A stretch of DNA of 64,000 bases, taken from positions 2,480,001-2,544,000 of the forward strand of contig NC_085108.1 in NCBI RefSeq assembly GCF_030269925.1, given 5' to 3'. Of the stretch, positions 32,795 to 43,723 are shown in pieces. Within the stretch, counting starts at the first letter, position 1; every line of letters begins with the position of its first letter. The position numbers and the translations under genes were made by a program. The stretch is from Bombyx mori (Eukaryota > Arthropoda > Insecta > Lepidoptera > Bombycidae). The notes below the pieces were generated by a model. It worked only from the letters and a program-made list of their open reading frames with translations, did no database searches and had not been told where the DNA came from.

Positions 32795-33365
32795 TAGTAC
32801 ATTGTGCACCAAGGGAGAAAAGTAGTACATTCCCTCCCGCGTGTAAAATTGCAAACACGCGGGATGAGATGTCCTACTTTTTTCCCGCGGTGCACATACT
32901 ATTTTTTCTCCTTTTTTTTTTTTTTTTTTTTTTTTTACCAGACCGAAAGTTCGTGGAGTACCGAGCCGGGGTCCAGGGGTGAAGCCCTGGCAGGGGTTAG
33001 GGGGGCGGAGCCCCCATACTCATAAAAAAACAATTTAACTGTTTTTTTTATTTTTAAACAAACTACTACTGATTGAATAAGAACTGTCTGATGAACTCAT
33101 CTTTGTTTAATACTTCACTATTAAATTTTATTGCATTTTGTTTATTTCACTTTTACACTAAACACAATATTTCAAATTACCCGAGCACAACAATGGCGGA
33201 GAATTTTAGGTGCGTGAGAGCAGACGTAGACACTAACGCGCATGCGCACTTGTCAGTATCCAGGGAGGAAAAGTTACACTTTCTTACCTGTACAGCGGGA
33301 GGAAAAGTTAGACTTTCTTCCCTGTACAGCGGGAGGAAAACCGAACTTTCGGCGTAGGTAGGAGA
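32795..33365. repeat. Unclassified hairpin-rich element
   Basis: Contains a ~90-bp imperfect palindrome (32802-32897: 'gtgcaccaagggagaaaagtag'...'cctacttttttcccgcggtgcac'), a T-run, a GC-rich block 'ggcggagccccc', a directly repeated ~37-bp unit (about 33265-33340, 'acagcgggaggaaaa'), and inverted 'accgaaagttcg' / 'cgaactttcgg' at 32942 and 33340. Confidence 0.5.
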
Positions 33366-33679
33366 AAAATTGACTTCTAAACCTATACATTTCATTTAAT
33401 AAAGGCGATATTAAATCGCATAAGTTCGGTTAAATTCATAAAAAAAATGGAGCTGGAATGTAATAATAAAAACAGGGTGTAACTAACAAACATTTATTTA
33501 AAACATTAAAATTAGATAACACAATTGAAAACACAGTCTACTCAATGACACTTTCAGTTTTTTTCTCTTTCGATCGCGTGAAAACTTAACTGAGTGTGAC
33601 AAAGACAAGTATACCTCTGAGGCGTTACGTTTAGAATTATAGGCTAGAGAAGTGTTCTCAAGCTTTGGATAAACCTAAA

Positions 33680-35929
33680 TTAGTACAGAATCGGCCCTGG
33701 CACCCCGCAACTGCAGACGCAGTTTCCGCTGATCGTCACAGATCCCGCCGCACAAGCCGGACCCTCGAACTCGACACAGCCGACCACTGGTACTTGTCCC
33801 GACACGACCGTGGTACCGCCAACCGGCAGCTCGCCAGCAATCGCCACGGTACCGACTCCGGTACCGCCATAGCCCCCACAGCCGGGAGGACCGTACCCAG
33901 GACCGCCGATGGGACCACTGTATCCGTTTACAATCGGGCCAGGATTGTAGCCGCCATAGCATTGGCACAAAGCATTCTGTCATGGAAAAACAAAATCACT
34001 GTTAATAACTTAAACACAATAGTGATAATAGTTCCTGACAAAAGTTCCTGAACCTTTGACTTATTTATTAAAATTATTTTTATTTACGTGACAACGTCTT
34101 ATAATTCTATGGAGCTGGCTGCACGCACGAAAAAACATGACTCATGTGGCGTTACCTCGCTCTGAGGCGTTCCATTTAAGGCTTGAAGTGCAAGCGAGAG
34201 CGCGCAACGAGCGAAAGAGGCACAATCGGCCTCCGCGTTCGGCAGCGTTCGACATCTGTCTCTCTCCTACTTGAGTGAGCGATGAATTGTATTTATGCAT
34301 ACAAATAAATGTAACTTGATCAATTCAATAGTGATTTCCATTTACCTCCTTCTCTATATCCATACAAAATATCTACCAAACAAATAAAATTAAAAAATTC
34401 TTTTGAAAAATGAAACCATTCCATCAGTATTTTCTTATGACGTTGTCACGTTCAACTATCGTCAGTAAACCGACTTTACAGACGACCGATATTTTATTTA
34501 TTTATTGTTAACATAGAAGTAGACACACGATCATAATTTGCATCTGTGCTTGAATTAGGTCATAAAACCTGTATATCTCAAGCAGCAGTGTTCCTCTTAC
34601 AAAGAATAAAACAGCTTTACTTCAGATACACAAAAATAGAAAATTATGTACTAGACAAAAAATAATCTGAAATACATAATAGTGACAATATGTGAGCTTA
34701 AAACATTACAATTAACAAAAAACATTGAAATCAGTGTATCAATGTACCCTCTGTGTGTAATGAGTCTGAGCATGAGTGAGTGTAAGAGCGAAAGGAATTT
34801 ATAAAACTTTGGTGATGACCAAATGAGCCCACCAAATAAGTACCTATAATATTTTAGATAACTCCTTGGGCTAGCCGGTAACGACCTAAAACCAGGTAGA
34901 CAGACAATGTAGCGACAAACATAAGTGAACAACAAATGATACGGAAGACTGTGAAAGCGCGAATTAGTAAACATGATTTCCTAAACCCTTTTTTAATTTT
35001 ATTGCTTAGATGGGTGGACGAGCTCAGAGCCTACCTGGTGTTAAGTAGCGGTAGGCAGCGGCTTGGCTCTGCCCCTGGCATTGCTGAAGTCCATGGGCGA
35101 CGGTAACCACTTACCATCAGGTGGGCCGTCTGCCTACAAAGGCAATATAAAAAAAAGTAGTTACTGGAGCCCATAGACATCTACGACGTAAATGCGCCAC
35201 CCACTTGAGATATAAGTTCTAAGGTCTCAAGTATAGACACAACGTGCAACTAACGTACAAGCGAACATCTAGGATTATAGGCATAGTAGCCAACACACTC
35301 TGGCTAAAAATTGACTCCAGTAGTGCAATAAAACTCCTAACATTTGCAGTACAGTATCCAAACTAGAAGTTGCCGTATTTCCAGAAGAGCACTATTAAAA
35401 ACAGATTGGGATAAAGCAAATTGTATTTTTCAACACATTTGACAGGTTACTATAATAGATAATGACCGAGGTTATAAAGACTGCGGAGTACAGGAAGACG
35501 TGGGGAAGGATAGTGCATCAAAGGATCAACACTTCAAACTAGACACGACTTTCAACAATGAAGAAACCGACTCAGAAGGAGAAGAAGAAGTTGATGTCCC
35601 AATTAATTCTTTTATAACAAGAGTGACACGTCAGCTTAGCGCCAAACTAGATGGCGATGATTTCCCAACATAATAAAAACACTATTAGTTTCTAAGATTT
35701 CCATAAAAGTGGCTACAAAAGTGGCATACTAATTTTTATTGGTGTGGTTCATTTGCTTGACTTTTTGTTACCTATTTCTTTCATCTACATCTAATCTAAT
35801 TCGTCTTGTTTGTAATAAATTAATAAATTCAAATTCGCGATTGAAGCATTTAGCATTAAATCAATAAATACGACTCACTTGAACCAAACACGCTTGAACG
35901 ACGAAGAGAAATATCGTGAAACTCGACAT
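33680..35929 (-). CDS. G7: A-type chorion protein
   Basis: Two exons, complement of 33680-33976 and 35879-35929, giving 115 residues. Exon 1 encodes [17 protein letters not shown] with a GTGAGT donor. Exon 2 starts after ATGACAG with [13 protein letters not shown]. The A-family central domain reads [20 protein letters not shown], then [20 protein letters not shown]; the right arm is [14 protein letters not shown]. The Gly/Pro/Tyr left arm is short. It is a close match in layout to G14. The 1.9-kb intron contains a TIR element, a Bm1 with nested LINE, and an RTE tail. It pairs with G8. Confidence 0.88.
34086..34451. mobile_element. Non-autonomous TIR element in G7 intron
   Basis: Ends acgtgacaacgtc and gacgttgtcacgt with extended pairing (ttataa / cttatg). 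No clear target duplication and no ORF. Confidence 0.6.
34990..35245 (-). mobile_element. Bm1 SINE, head missing, with nested LINE
   Basis: 'ttttattgcttagatgggtggacgagctcag' resumes after the LINE with 'ttactggagcccatagacatc'. In the G7 intron. Confidence 0.85.
35048..35153 (+). mobile_element. Family C LINE 3' end nested in Bm1
   Basis: 'cggtaggcagcggcttggctctgcccc...ctacaaaggcaatataaaaa'. 'aagtag' occurs on both sides, a 6-bp target duplication. Confidence 0.8.
35456..35600 (+). mobile_element. RTE-type LINE 3' tail
   Basis: 'agtgcatcaaaggatcaacacttcaaactagacacgac...gaagaaaccgactcagaaggagaagaagaag', the usual end of RTE copies. Confidence 0.65.
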
Positions 35930-36178
35930 ACTGATTAGATTTCACTAATGTACTACTAGCCTTCAATGAATAAATATCCTTTATATCGAATTCAATATCT
36001 ACCAGAAAACGAAATCATTATTATTTGCAATGAATTATTATCAAATGCTCATTACATATCGATTACCGAGTATTGCAATTAATAAATACATATTTCAGAG
36101 GCACGATAAGGAACCTATAAATATTAAATGTGTGTTGTGGTGATTTTATTGTGCCGGGCAAAAGTTTAAGAAGTCGTA
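35930..36178. promoter_or_regulatory. Bidirectional chorion promoter G7/G8
   Basis: The 249 bp between ATGs carry TATA boxes at 35979-35987 (G7, minus) and 36117-36124 (TATAAATA, G8). C/EBP-like TTGCAAT sites lie at 36024-36032 and 36072-36079, and GATAAG at 36105-36110. No insertions are visible. Confidence 0.8.
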
Positions 36179-38054
36179 ATGGACGGGAAAGCTGTATTTG
36201 TCCTCAGCTTACAAGCTTTATTTGTACAGGTAGGTTCTGAAAGCTGCGCAATGGGATATCGATAAAAAAAACAATCTACAAAGTAGTTGTAAAGGACGTT
36301 GATTTAACTAAATCCAATCAGTATGTTTGTGATATGTTAATTCTTTACATCTCTCTCACCATATAAAACTAATAATTTTAAGGTTAACTTATACTGGTTA
36401 TATTTTACTGGTGGTAGGACCTCTTGTGAGTCCGCGCGGGTGGGTACCACCACCCTGCCTATTTCTGCCGTGAAGCAGTGATGCGTTTCGGTTTGAAGGG
36501 TGGGGCAGCCGTTGTAACTATACTTGAGACCTTAGAACTTGTATCTCAAGGTGGGTGGCGCATTTACGTTGTGGATGTCTATGGGCTCCAGTAACCACTT
36601 AACACCAGGTGGGCTGTGAGCTCGTCCACCCATCTAAGCAATAAATTTAAAAAAAACATTGATGACAGTACATGACGTCACTTGTAGGTATTCGTTCTAT
36701 TGATAAAACTATGGTTAGATTATGTGGCAGAAATTCGAGCACCAAAGCTACATATGTGAATTTTTTAAATTTGTAAACGTGTAATTAATAACTGTTTAAT
36801 AACTGTTTAACATATGTGGCAGAGCACAAGTGTGAATATATAATAATATGGCATAGCTTCTCGACCCCCCCGTAAATTTCTAACTAATACCCTTTTCTAA
36901 GTCAGTATTTCACATTATTTCTCATCATTTCATCACATTTCATTTCGTTTCATCATAAGAATCTAACAATCATACTTATAACAAGAAGAAACTATGATTT
37001 ATTTCATTTATAACAGCCAAAACTATCTGAGTAACAAATAGTTAGCAATGCAAATAAGCAAATGGTCGTATCCGATTCCATTTTGCTTAAAATGATGCTT
37101 GTAACGACATTTTTGTGTTTTAAGCATTGAGTTTTTTTTTAATGTCTTCATTTTTAAACACATTCCAAGTTTTATTCATATCAGCCATATTCCAAAAGCG
37201 TTTTTCGAATTCATATACTCGTAAATTCAATCAATTCTATAAGTTCAGTTTGAAAATATCTTAACGTTACGTTTTACTGTTGGATACTCGATCTTGAAGC
37301 CAATCGTATTATTTTTATTTACTCAATTAAATCATAGATTTTCCTTTTGGGCTTCACCAATATTAGATGCCATTTTTATGCTCCAGATTCACTGATACAA
37401 AATTCAGGAAAAAAAATTAATATACTATTTTAACCAAATCAACATGTCGATTAGGACATGAATTCCCAAAAGTGAGGCTAATTGCATGGTTGCTTATCGT
37501 TCACTGACAAACTTCGACGCTTTGGATTTTTGCTTTAAATGATTAATTCCTATTTGTTTCAGGTGGTAATGTGCATCGGCCCTTACAACCCAGTTTTCGA
37601 CGACAGTTTTAACTGCTTCCCGTTTGGCGGCGTCCCACCTTTTGATACCGGTTTTGGCCCACTGGACGGTCCCTACCCTGGCTGTGGATTCGGGCCACTG
37701 GCTTCATCTATCATCGCTCCACCACCAGGCATAGCCGCAGGATACAACGGCCTACTGCCAATATCGGTTGCCCCACCCACACTCCCTCAAGCCAGCTTAT
37801 CGGTTTTGTCAGAGAACGTAATCGAAGGTGTTGTGAAAGTTGTAGGACAGTTACCGTTTATTAGTTCGATAGCTATGTCTGGAGAGTTTCCTACCACCGG
37901 CACTGGAGAAGTGGCGTATGGGTGTGGCGATACAGCGGTGATCATCAATGAAGCACCAGGGATTGCGGCTGTCTTAGATTATGCGCCTATACCTTACAAT
38001 TTCGACGATGTAGGCTATAGAACACCAGGATGCGGCTTTGGCCCGTACCATTAA
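36179..38054 (+). CDS. G8: B-type chorion protein
   Basis: Two exons, 36179-36229 and 37563-38054, giving 180 residues. Exon 1 encodes MDGKAVFVLSLQALFVQ with a GTAGGT donor; exon 2 starts after TTGTTTCAG with VVMCIGPYNP. The mature start lacks the SQC motif. The left arm is Pro/Phe/Gly-rich. The B-family centre reads LSENVIEGVVKVVGQLPF, then MSGEFPTTGTGEVAYGCG. The right arm is atypical: no CGCG block, it ends PGCGFGPYH. An AATAAA lies at about 38089. The intron holds a Bm1 copy. It pairs with G7. Confidence 0.88.
36411..36655 (+). mobile_element. Bm1 SINE, 5'-truncated
   Basis: 'ctggtggtaggacctcttgtgagtccgcgcggg' to 'cccatctaagcaataaa'. In the G8 intron. Confidence 0.9.
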
Positions 38055-38327
38055 GCCGGTAACTAGTTAGGTGTATTATTTTTATTTTGAATAAATGTTG
38101 TTAAAAAAATATTTCGTTGCGTTCATTATTGTCAATATATTTATGGAGTTACTTTAAGTATATTGTAAAAACGTAATTTTAGTTTTAATTAAAGCTACTT
38201 ATAAATAGAAAATCTGTGTTAGCTCACCGCCAGTTGGCAGCGTTCCCAAAAGGCTGGCAGCATTTCCACGCTGGACAGCAATGGTAATTCTTTGTGCAAA
38301 ATACGTACCGGCCTTCTGGTCTCCCGA

Positions 38328-38605
38328 GGCTTCAAATAGTTTTTTTTAAGGTCCTTAAAAAAATTTTAGCAGATGGACCCCAGGGGCCCAAAGTTTCTAC
38401 CCCAAATGGAACAAAAATTAAATCTTTAGAAGGATTTTCATATTTCCGCCGTTTGAGGCCCTCAGCCGTTGAAGCAGCGCTGCCAGCGTTAGAATTAGTC
38501 GCCAGAAGATGTGTCGGTGCCATGGTATCTACACAAGTCGCATCCCAAACGAGCGACCGACCCATCTTCCCTGGAAGATCGACATACCGTCTGGTCTCTT
38601 AACAT
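38328..38605 (-). mobile_element. LINE-derived ORF fragment
   Basis: The minus strand reads SLVWDATCVDTMAPTHL, then AASTAEGLKRRKYE, then FVPFGVETLGPWGPSAK. This combination is familiar from the C-terminal region of non-LTR retrotransposon pol proteins in many invertebrates. Short and isolated. Confidence 0.7.
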
Positions 38606-38689
38606 CGCCTCGCACCAAACCATTCGGTTCTAGGTTATGGAGGGCTTTGTGATTCGACTTTGAAGCGGGACTTAGAGTTTATGCATAAC

Positions 38690-38770
38690 AAGTTGGCTTT
38701 GCTTCTGGCGTTGCTAATATCCATGGCCGATGGTAACTACATCGCGTTAGATATGTGCTGACTGCAAAAG
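38690..38770 (+). mobile_element. Degraded family C LINE scrap
   Basis: 'agttggctttgcttctggcgttgctaatatccatggccgatgg', diverged from the family C end. Confidence 0.5.
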
Positions 38771-39039
38771 GAATAAAGGAATTCAAAACTAGTTTATAGA
38801 TTAGGCAAATTTGTTTAATAATACTTAGAAAATCAATGCTAAATAAATTGAGCTCAAATGAATCTTTAAGCATTAGGTTGACTGGTGGTAGGATGTATTG
38901 TGACGTTGTAAATGTAGGCCAATTTTCAGTCTATTACTGCTAAAAAGAAGCGTTTCGGCTTGAAGCTGGTACATTTGTTGCCCAATAACATGAAGTATTC
39001 GAGATATTTGAACATAATTGAAATTAAATATATATTTTG

Positions 39040-39992
39040 AAGTCATCGTGGCCTAAAGGATAAGAGGTCTGGTGCATTCGTATCTAGCGATGCACGGGTG
39101 TTCGAATCCCGCAGGCGGGTACCAATTTTTCTAATGAAAATACATACTTAACAAATGTTCACGATTGGCTTCCAAGGTGAAGGAATAACATCGTGTCATC
39201 ATCATCATCATTAACAGCCCACAGTCGTCCACTGCTGGACATAGGCCTCTCCTAATCCACACCACGGAGCCCGGTCTGCGGCTCTCCTCATCCACTTCTT
39301 GCCGGCCACCGTCGGGGGTCATCGCACCATCTAGCCAGGGAGTGTCCCACGTTACGTCTTCCGCTGCGCGGCCTCCACTCGAGAACCCGTCTTTTCCAGC
39401 GATCGTCAGTCTTACGGCATATATGGCCCGCCCACTGCCACTTCAGCTTGCTGATTCTTTGAGTTATGTCGATGACTTTAGTTCTCTGTCGAATAATCTC
39501 ATTCCGGATTTTATCCTTCAGAGAAATTCCGAGCATGGCTCTTTCCATGGCTCGCTGAGCGACTTTGAGCTGATGGACCAACCGTACTGTGAGTGTCCAC
39601 GTTTCGGCTCCGTAAGTCATTACCGGTAGGACGCACTGGTTAAAAACTTTCGTTGTCAGGCACTGTGGTATGTGCGATGAAAAAACTCCACGCAGTTTGC
39701 CGAACGCCGCCATAACATCGTGTAATGGAGAGCAAACCCGCAAAATTATAATTTGCATAATTACTGGCGTTAGAACCTCTTCTGAGTCCGGATGGGTAGG
39801 TACCAACCACCACCACCCCGCCCATTTCTGCCATGAAGTAATGCGTTTCGGTTTGAAGGGTGGGGTAGTCATTGTAACTATACTGAGACCTTAGAACTTA
39901 TATCTCAAGACTGGTGGCGCGTTACGTTGTAGATGTCTATGGGCCACTTAACACCAGGTGGACTGTGAACTCGTCTACTCATCTAAGCAATA
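39040..39992 (+). mobile_element. Bm1 SINE split by an RTE insertion
   Basis: Head and first part 39040-39195; remainder from 39712 to 'catctaagcaataaaaaa' at about 39992. Confidence 0.88.
39196..39711 (-). mobile_element. RTE-type LINE, 5'-truncated
   Basis: The minus strand reads VFNQCVLPVMTYGAETWTLT, then AMLGISLKDKIRNEIIRQRT, then KLKWQWAGHICRKTDDRWKR and a WRPRSGRRNVG end, the C-terminus of RTE-type pol. The tail is (ATG/ATC)n. The 11-bp ataacatcgtg is duplicated at 39185-39195 and 39712-39722. Confidence 0.88.
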
Positions 39993-40227
39993 AAAAAATC
40001 TGGAGATGTGGTGCTGGAGAGGAATGTTTGGTATTTCACGGACGAATCTTCGCACCAATTTCTCCATTCTTCAAGAACTCGGCATTAAGCAGCGCCTGTC
40101 CGCGCTCGTACGTGGGCGCATACTATTATTTTTTGAACATGTCTACCGGTGAGGATATGACAACATAGAGTGCAAAATTAGGGGAAAGTAGAAGGCACCA
40201 GACCACGTGGAAGGTTGCCCATGTTTC

Positions 40228-40378
40228 CTTCTTCAAACGAGGCTTGTGGGGAGTATTAAGCGGTAGGCAGCGGCTTGGCTCTGCCCCTGGCTTTACTGAA
40301 GTTCACGGGCGACGGAAACCACTCACCACCAGGTGGGCCGTATGCTCGTCTGTCTACAAGGGCAATAAAAACAATCTA
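40228..40378 (+). mobile_element. Family C LINE 3' end
   Basis: 'ttcttcaaacgaggcttgtggggagtattaagcggtaggcagcgg...tacaagggcaataaaaac'. Confidence 0.82.
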
Positions 40379-40439
40379 CTGAAGAAAGAAAATTATCCTA
40401 TCCATTCGACGGGGCAACGTCAAGCTGTTGTCGCCCGAA

Positions 40440-40740
40440 ACATCTCTTGTCGGATCCCTCGAGTCCGTTCTTGGAGCTTTTCACCGCAAACACCGGTCAC
40501 CGTCCTCGTCAAACTCGTCGATTATGATGAAGAGCTTGGCGACTAGCTCATAGACACAGCCCACTGAGTTTCTCGCCGGGTCTTCTCATTGGGTTGCGAT
40601 TCCGGTCCGGTGCTAGATTCTGCGAAGTACTGCTGTTGCTTAGGCTAGTGTTAGCAACTTCTCTCAGGCTGAGCCTGCGAACTCATCTATTTGTCTGTAC
40701 CCGTCGCGTAGCAGGAATAGCCCCTTAAGCTACCAAAAAA
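40440..40740 (+). mobile_element. Family J LINE 3' end
   Basis: 'accggtcaccgtcctcgtcaaactcgtcg', hairpin with one mispair (ctcattggg), then the 3' part. Confidence 0.78.
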
Positions 40741-41220
40741 GAAGGAAAATCAGATATGTAACTTTTTTGAATTTCTGGAGTGAATTCTGGAGGAAATAAT
40801 AGACATTTAATTTTATTTAAATGAAAAACACCGATGTTTATAAGTTTTGTTCTTCAAAATTAAATTTTTTTTGACCCAACTTCAGAGGCTGGTCTATAGT
40901 TTGACCCACCTTAGAGGTTTCTGTGGTCTCACCGGCTGGTATAAATAAGCTGGATGCCTATGCGGGCTTACAATATCCCCTACCAGTATGTAAAGGCAGT
41001 GGTCAATCGCAGGTAGACTGATGAAATATTCAAACAACGCTGCTGTGGTATATACCCTGCTGTGGTATATACGTATTCACAAACGACTCAAATAGAGGTG
41101 GATATAATTTATATATATTTTTAAATTATATGTACATCATTGGTCATTAAAAAAATAGGATACAAACGTAATACATTTATTTACCAACAAAAACACAAAT
41201 GCAAATTCAACAAATAAAGT
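40741..41220. other. Unassigned sequence
   Basis: Nothing recognised beyond a short direct repeat 'gctgtggtatatac' (41041-41070). Confidence 0.4.
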
Positions 41221-41244
41221 TATTACTAAATAAATGAAATAGGA

Positions 41245-42071
41245 TTAATAGAGACCGCATCCGCATCCGTACGGTCCGGGAGCGTTGAACTCATTCCATC
41301 CGTAGCCTCCTGCGTATCCAGGCCCGTAGCCTGGGCCGTAACCAGGGGCGGGAGCGATGGGAGCTTCATTCGTGATGCCAATGGCACCATCGCCGCAGCC
41401 ATACAGAACAGTACCAACACCGTTCGTGCCAAACGTACCATCGGTGGCCACAGCGCCCAAGAACGGCAGCTGACCAAACACATTAACGGTACCTTCGATG
41501 ACATTCTCGGAGTTTACCGTGATTCCGGTTGGTGCTATTGGTGATATGCTGGTGACGGCTAGTCCGCCGCCGTATGATGCTGCTAAGTTAGCGGGGTTGA
41601 GACCTCCACAGCCACCAGACCAGGGCGCGCCGACACCATCGTATGGCCCGAATCCGTAGCCGTCGATGGGACCTAATCCGTCATAGCCCCAAGCTCCTAT
41701 AGGGCCTGGGTACGCATCATAACCGATGCATTGGGATAACGACACCTGGAAAATATTATAATTTTACATTTAAGATGGTTATTACTCTAATAAAGTGGAG
41801 GAGAAGAAAATCTCATGTTCTACATGACGAAGGAACACAAAATTGCTTCACAGAAAATAGACAGAGCATTAATACAAGTCTGGACGGGTTTATTTTACAA
41901 TAATTCGCGCCATATAATTAGCCACAGGCCGCTGTGTAGATGAATACCCTAAGTTAAGAGGTCTATCAAATTTATTGGTGAACATATCACATTACTTGAA
42001 CTATTGCAAAAGCAATTTACCTGAACGAAAAAGACCTGTGCGCAAAAAACCAGTAAAACTTTGGCGGCCAT
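41245..42071 (-). CDS. G9: B-type chorion protein
   Basis: Two exons, complement of 41245-41745 and 42021-42071, giving 183 residues. Exon 1 encodes MAAKVLLVFCAQVFFVQ with a GTAAAT donor. Exon 2 starts after TTTCCAG with VSLSQCIGYDAYPG. The left arm is rich in Gly, Tyr and Asp. The B-family centre reads VNSENVIEGTVNVFGQLPFL, then VATDGTFGTNGVGTVLYGCG, where FGTNG replaces the usual FPTAG. The right arm has GYGPGYGPGYAGGYG repeats and ends YGCGCGLY. The intron is only 275 bp and free of insertions, so it shows the native intron size. The neighbour across the promoter is another B gene (G10). Confidence 0.9.
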
Positions 42072-42300
42072 TTCAAAAATCTCGTATTCAACTAACAAAG
42101 GCGAATAATTTGCGAATGATACCAAAAAGGAAATGGCCCAGTTTATATACGAACGAAAATTGTTATAGAACTCGAATTGTGCAATTTAAAAATTATGTAA
42201 AAGCCTGATATCGACATGGTTCTGATAAAGCGATGACATTATTAATATTTTTGCAACTGATAGTGATTTGGTAAAGGCGAGTTACGTATTGGGAACCTGG
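42072..42300 (-). promoter_or_regulatory. G9 promoter
   Basis: TATA box (TATATAAA on the minus strand) at 42142-42149. GATA motif CTGATAAAG near 42221. TTGCAA near 42255. No TCACGT seen. Confidence 0.6.
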
Positions 42301-42454
42301 GCCGATATGTAGTAACATCGATTTGCAAGGGCCTGATTTGCTCGCAGTTCGAAGACTTGTACATTAATAATAATAAAAATTCTTGTTGCTCACTTTCGAT
42401 GCTTTCGTCCATGAAATATCCGATTCGTTTTAATACTTTGCAATGTTGCTGGGA

Positions 42455-42682
42455 GTTTTTTTTTCCTACCTGAGCCGTAAGTCTTGAGAGGCTATGTCAA
42501 CGTAACCTAACAAGTAGGTGAGCTTACGGGGCTCAAACCTGACGACGTTGTTAACACTAACCCTAGCAAGAGCAGTGCTTCGCAGAATCTACCACCGGAT
42601 CGGAAACGCGAACCACTGAGAAGATCCGGCGAGAAACTCGTCGCAAGGGTGCTTGAGGTACCTAAAAGCACCGTTGTTGCTG
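42455..42682 (-). mobile_element. Family J LINE 3' end with deletion
   Basis: 'tttttcctacctgagccgtaag...ggcgagaaactcgtcgcaagggtgcttgagg'; the second hairpin is partly deleted. Confidence 0.8.
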
Positions 42683-42754
42683 GAACAGTATCTGGTGTAA
42701 TACCATAAACCCTAATCGACCATAATAATATATTACATAAATGGTTTTGTGTCT

Positions 42755-42799
42755 GATGTGTGTGCGTGCGTGCGTGCGTGCGTGCGTGTGTGTGTTCGT

Positions 42800-42831
<32 letters not shown>

Positions 42832-42834
42832 CTG
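42755..42834. repeat. (TG)n/(TGCG)n microsatellite
   Basis: About 80 bp of alternating tgtg/tgcg. Confidence 0.9.
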
Positions 42835-42939
42835 TGAAGCTTAAATCTGTTAATTTAAGGTTGACCTTTCAAAGATGGTTTTTGTTATTGTGCCGTGGGT
42901 TTAACAGGTGAATATTTTTTGACATTCAGCCAAATTTTT

Positions 42940-43058
42940 TTTTTATTGCTCTTGTAGGCGGACGAGCATACGGCCCACCTGATGGTGAGTGGTTACCGTT
43001 GCCCATGGACTTCAGCAATGCCAGGAGCAGAGCCAAGCCGCTGCCTACCGTTGTCAAC
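42940..43058 (-). mobile_element. Family C LINE 3' end
   Basis: 'tttttattgctcttgtaggcggacgagcatacggcc...gccgctgcctaccgttg'. Confidence 0.85.
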
Positions 43059-43124
43059 GGACTTCACTGAAGTTTTTAAATTATGGATTTTTTCATGATA
43101 TATTCAGGTCAGAATCTGTAGAGT

Positions 43125-43175
43125 AAGATAACGAGTGAGAAGAAGATATCATATCTTCTTCTCACTCGTTATCTT
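43125..43175. repeat. Perfect 25-1-25 inverted repeat
   Basis: Arms aagataacgagtgagaagaa+gatat around a single C. The following ~40 bp ('aggtcgtgtctagtttgaagtgttgg') is the antisense of an RTE tail, so this is likely a rearranged RTE 3' end. Confidence 0.85.
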
Positions 43176-43304
43176 CATAGATAAAGGTCGTGTCTAGTTT
43201 GAAGTGTTGGTCACTCAATGTACCATATGATCAGATAAGATAATTAAGTAACCAATATTTCTTACATTTGAAGAAATAAAATTTCTACCTCATATTTACA
43301 GGAA

Positions 43305-43723
43305 TCTATATATTAATACGTGAAGCAAAAACTTTGTATCCCTTTTTACGAAAATTGCGCGGACGGAGGAGTATGAAATTTTCCACACTTATAGAGAATA
43401 TAGAGAAGAAGTGCACAATGCTAATATTTTTTTTAAATAATGCATAAAAGATACATTAAATCAATAAAGAAAACATTACACACACTACATACCGTGTATT
43501 TGACGCACACACGCATGAATACTATTTATTGTCAAACTTTTGTTCTTGACGTCTGTTGTCAAATTGAGAATAGATTAAATATTGTTTGTCTTTGTTAATA
43601 TTTTTTATAGTGTAGTTTTGACGAAATTTGTGATTATAGAAGTATAAAATACAATCATAATAGTGTACAAACTTACAATTCCAATTAATTATAATCGAAT
43701 TTCGACTACTGCGGGACCTCTAG
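43305..43723 (+). mobile_element. Helitron family A, complete reference copy
   Basis: From TCTATATATTAATACGTGAAGC to GCGGGACCTCTAG, between host A (43304) and T (43724). 419 bp, no insertions. It serves as the comparison for the other copies. Confidence 0.85.

Noticed and set aside
33675..34051. Overlapping open frames on both strands over G7 exon 2 (and likewise over G6, G10, G11, G13 and G14 exons)
   Set aside because: GC-rich, repetitive chorion exons leave other frames open by composition; these have no domain, no signal exon and no promoter.
39342..39629. Plus-strand open frame of 95 codons
   Set aside because: It is antisense to the RTE coding sequence at 39196-39711.
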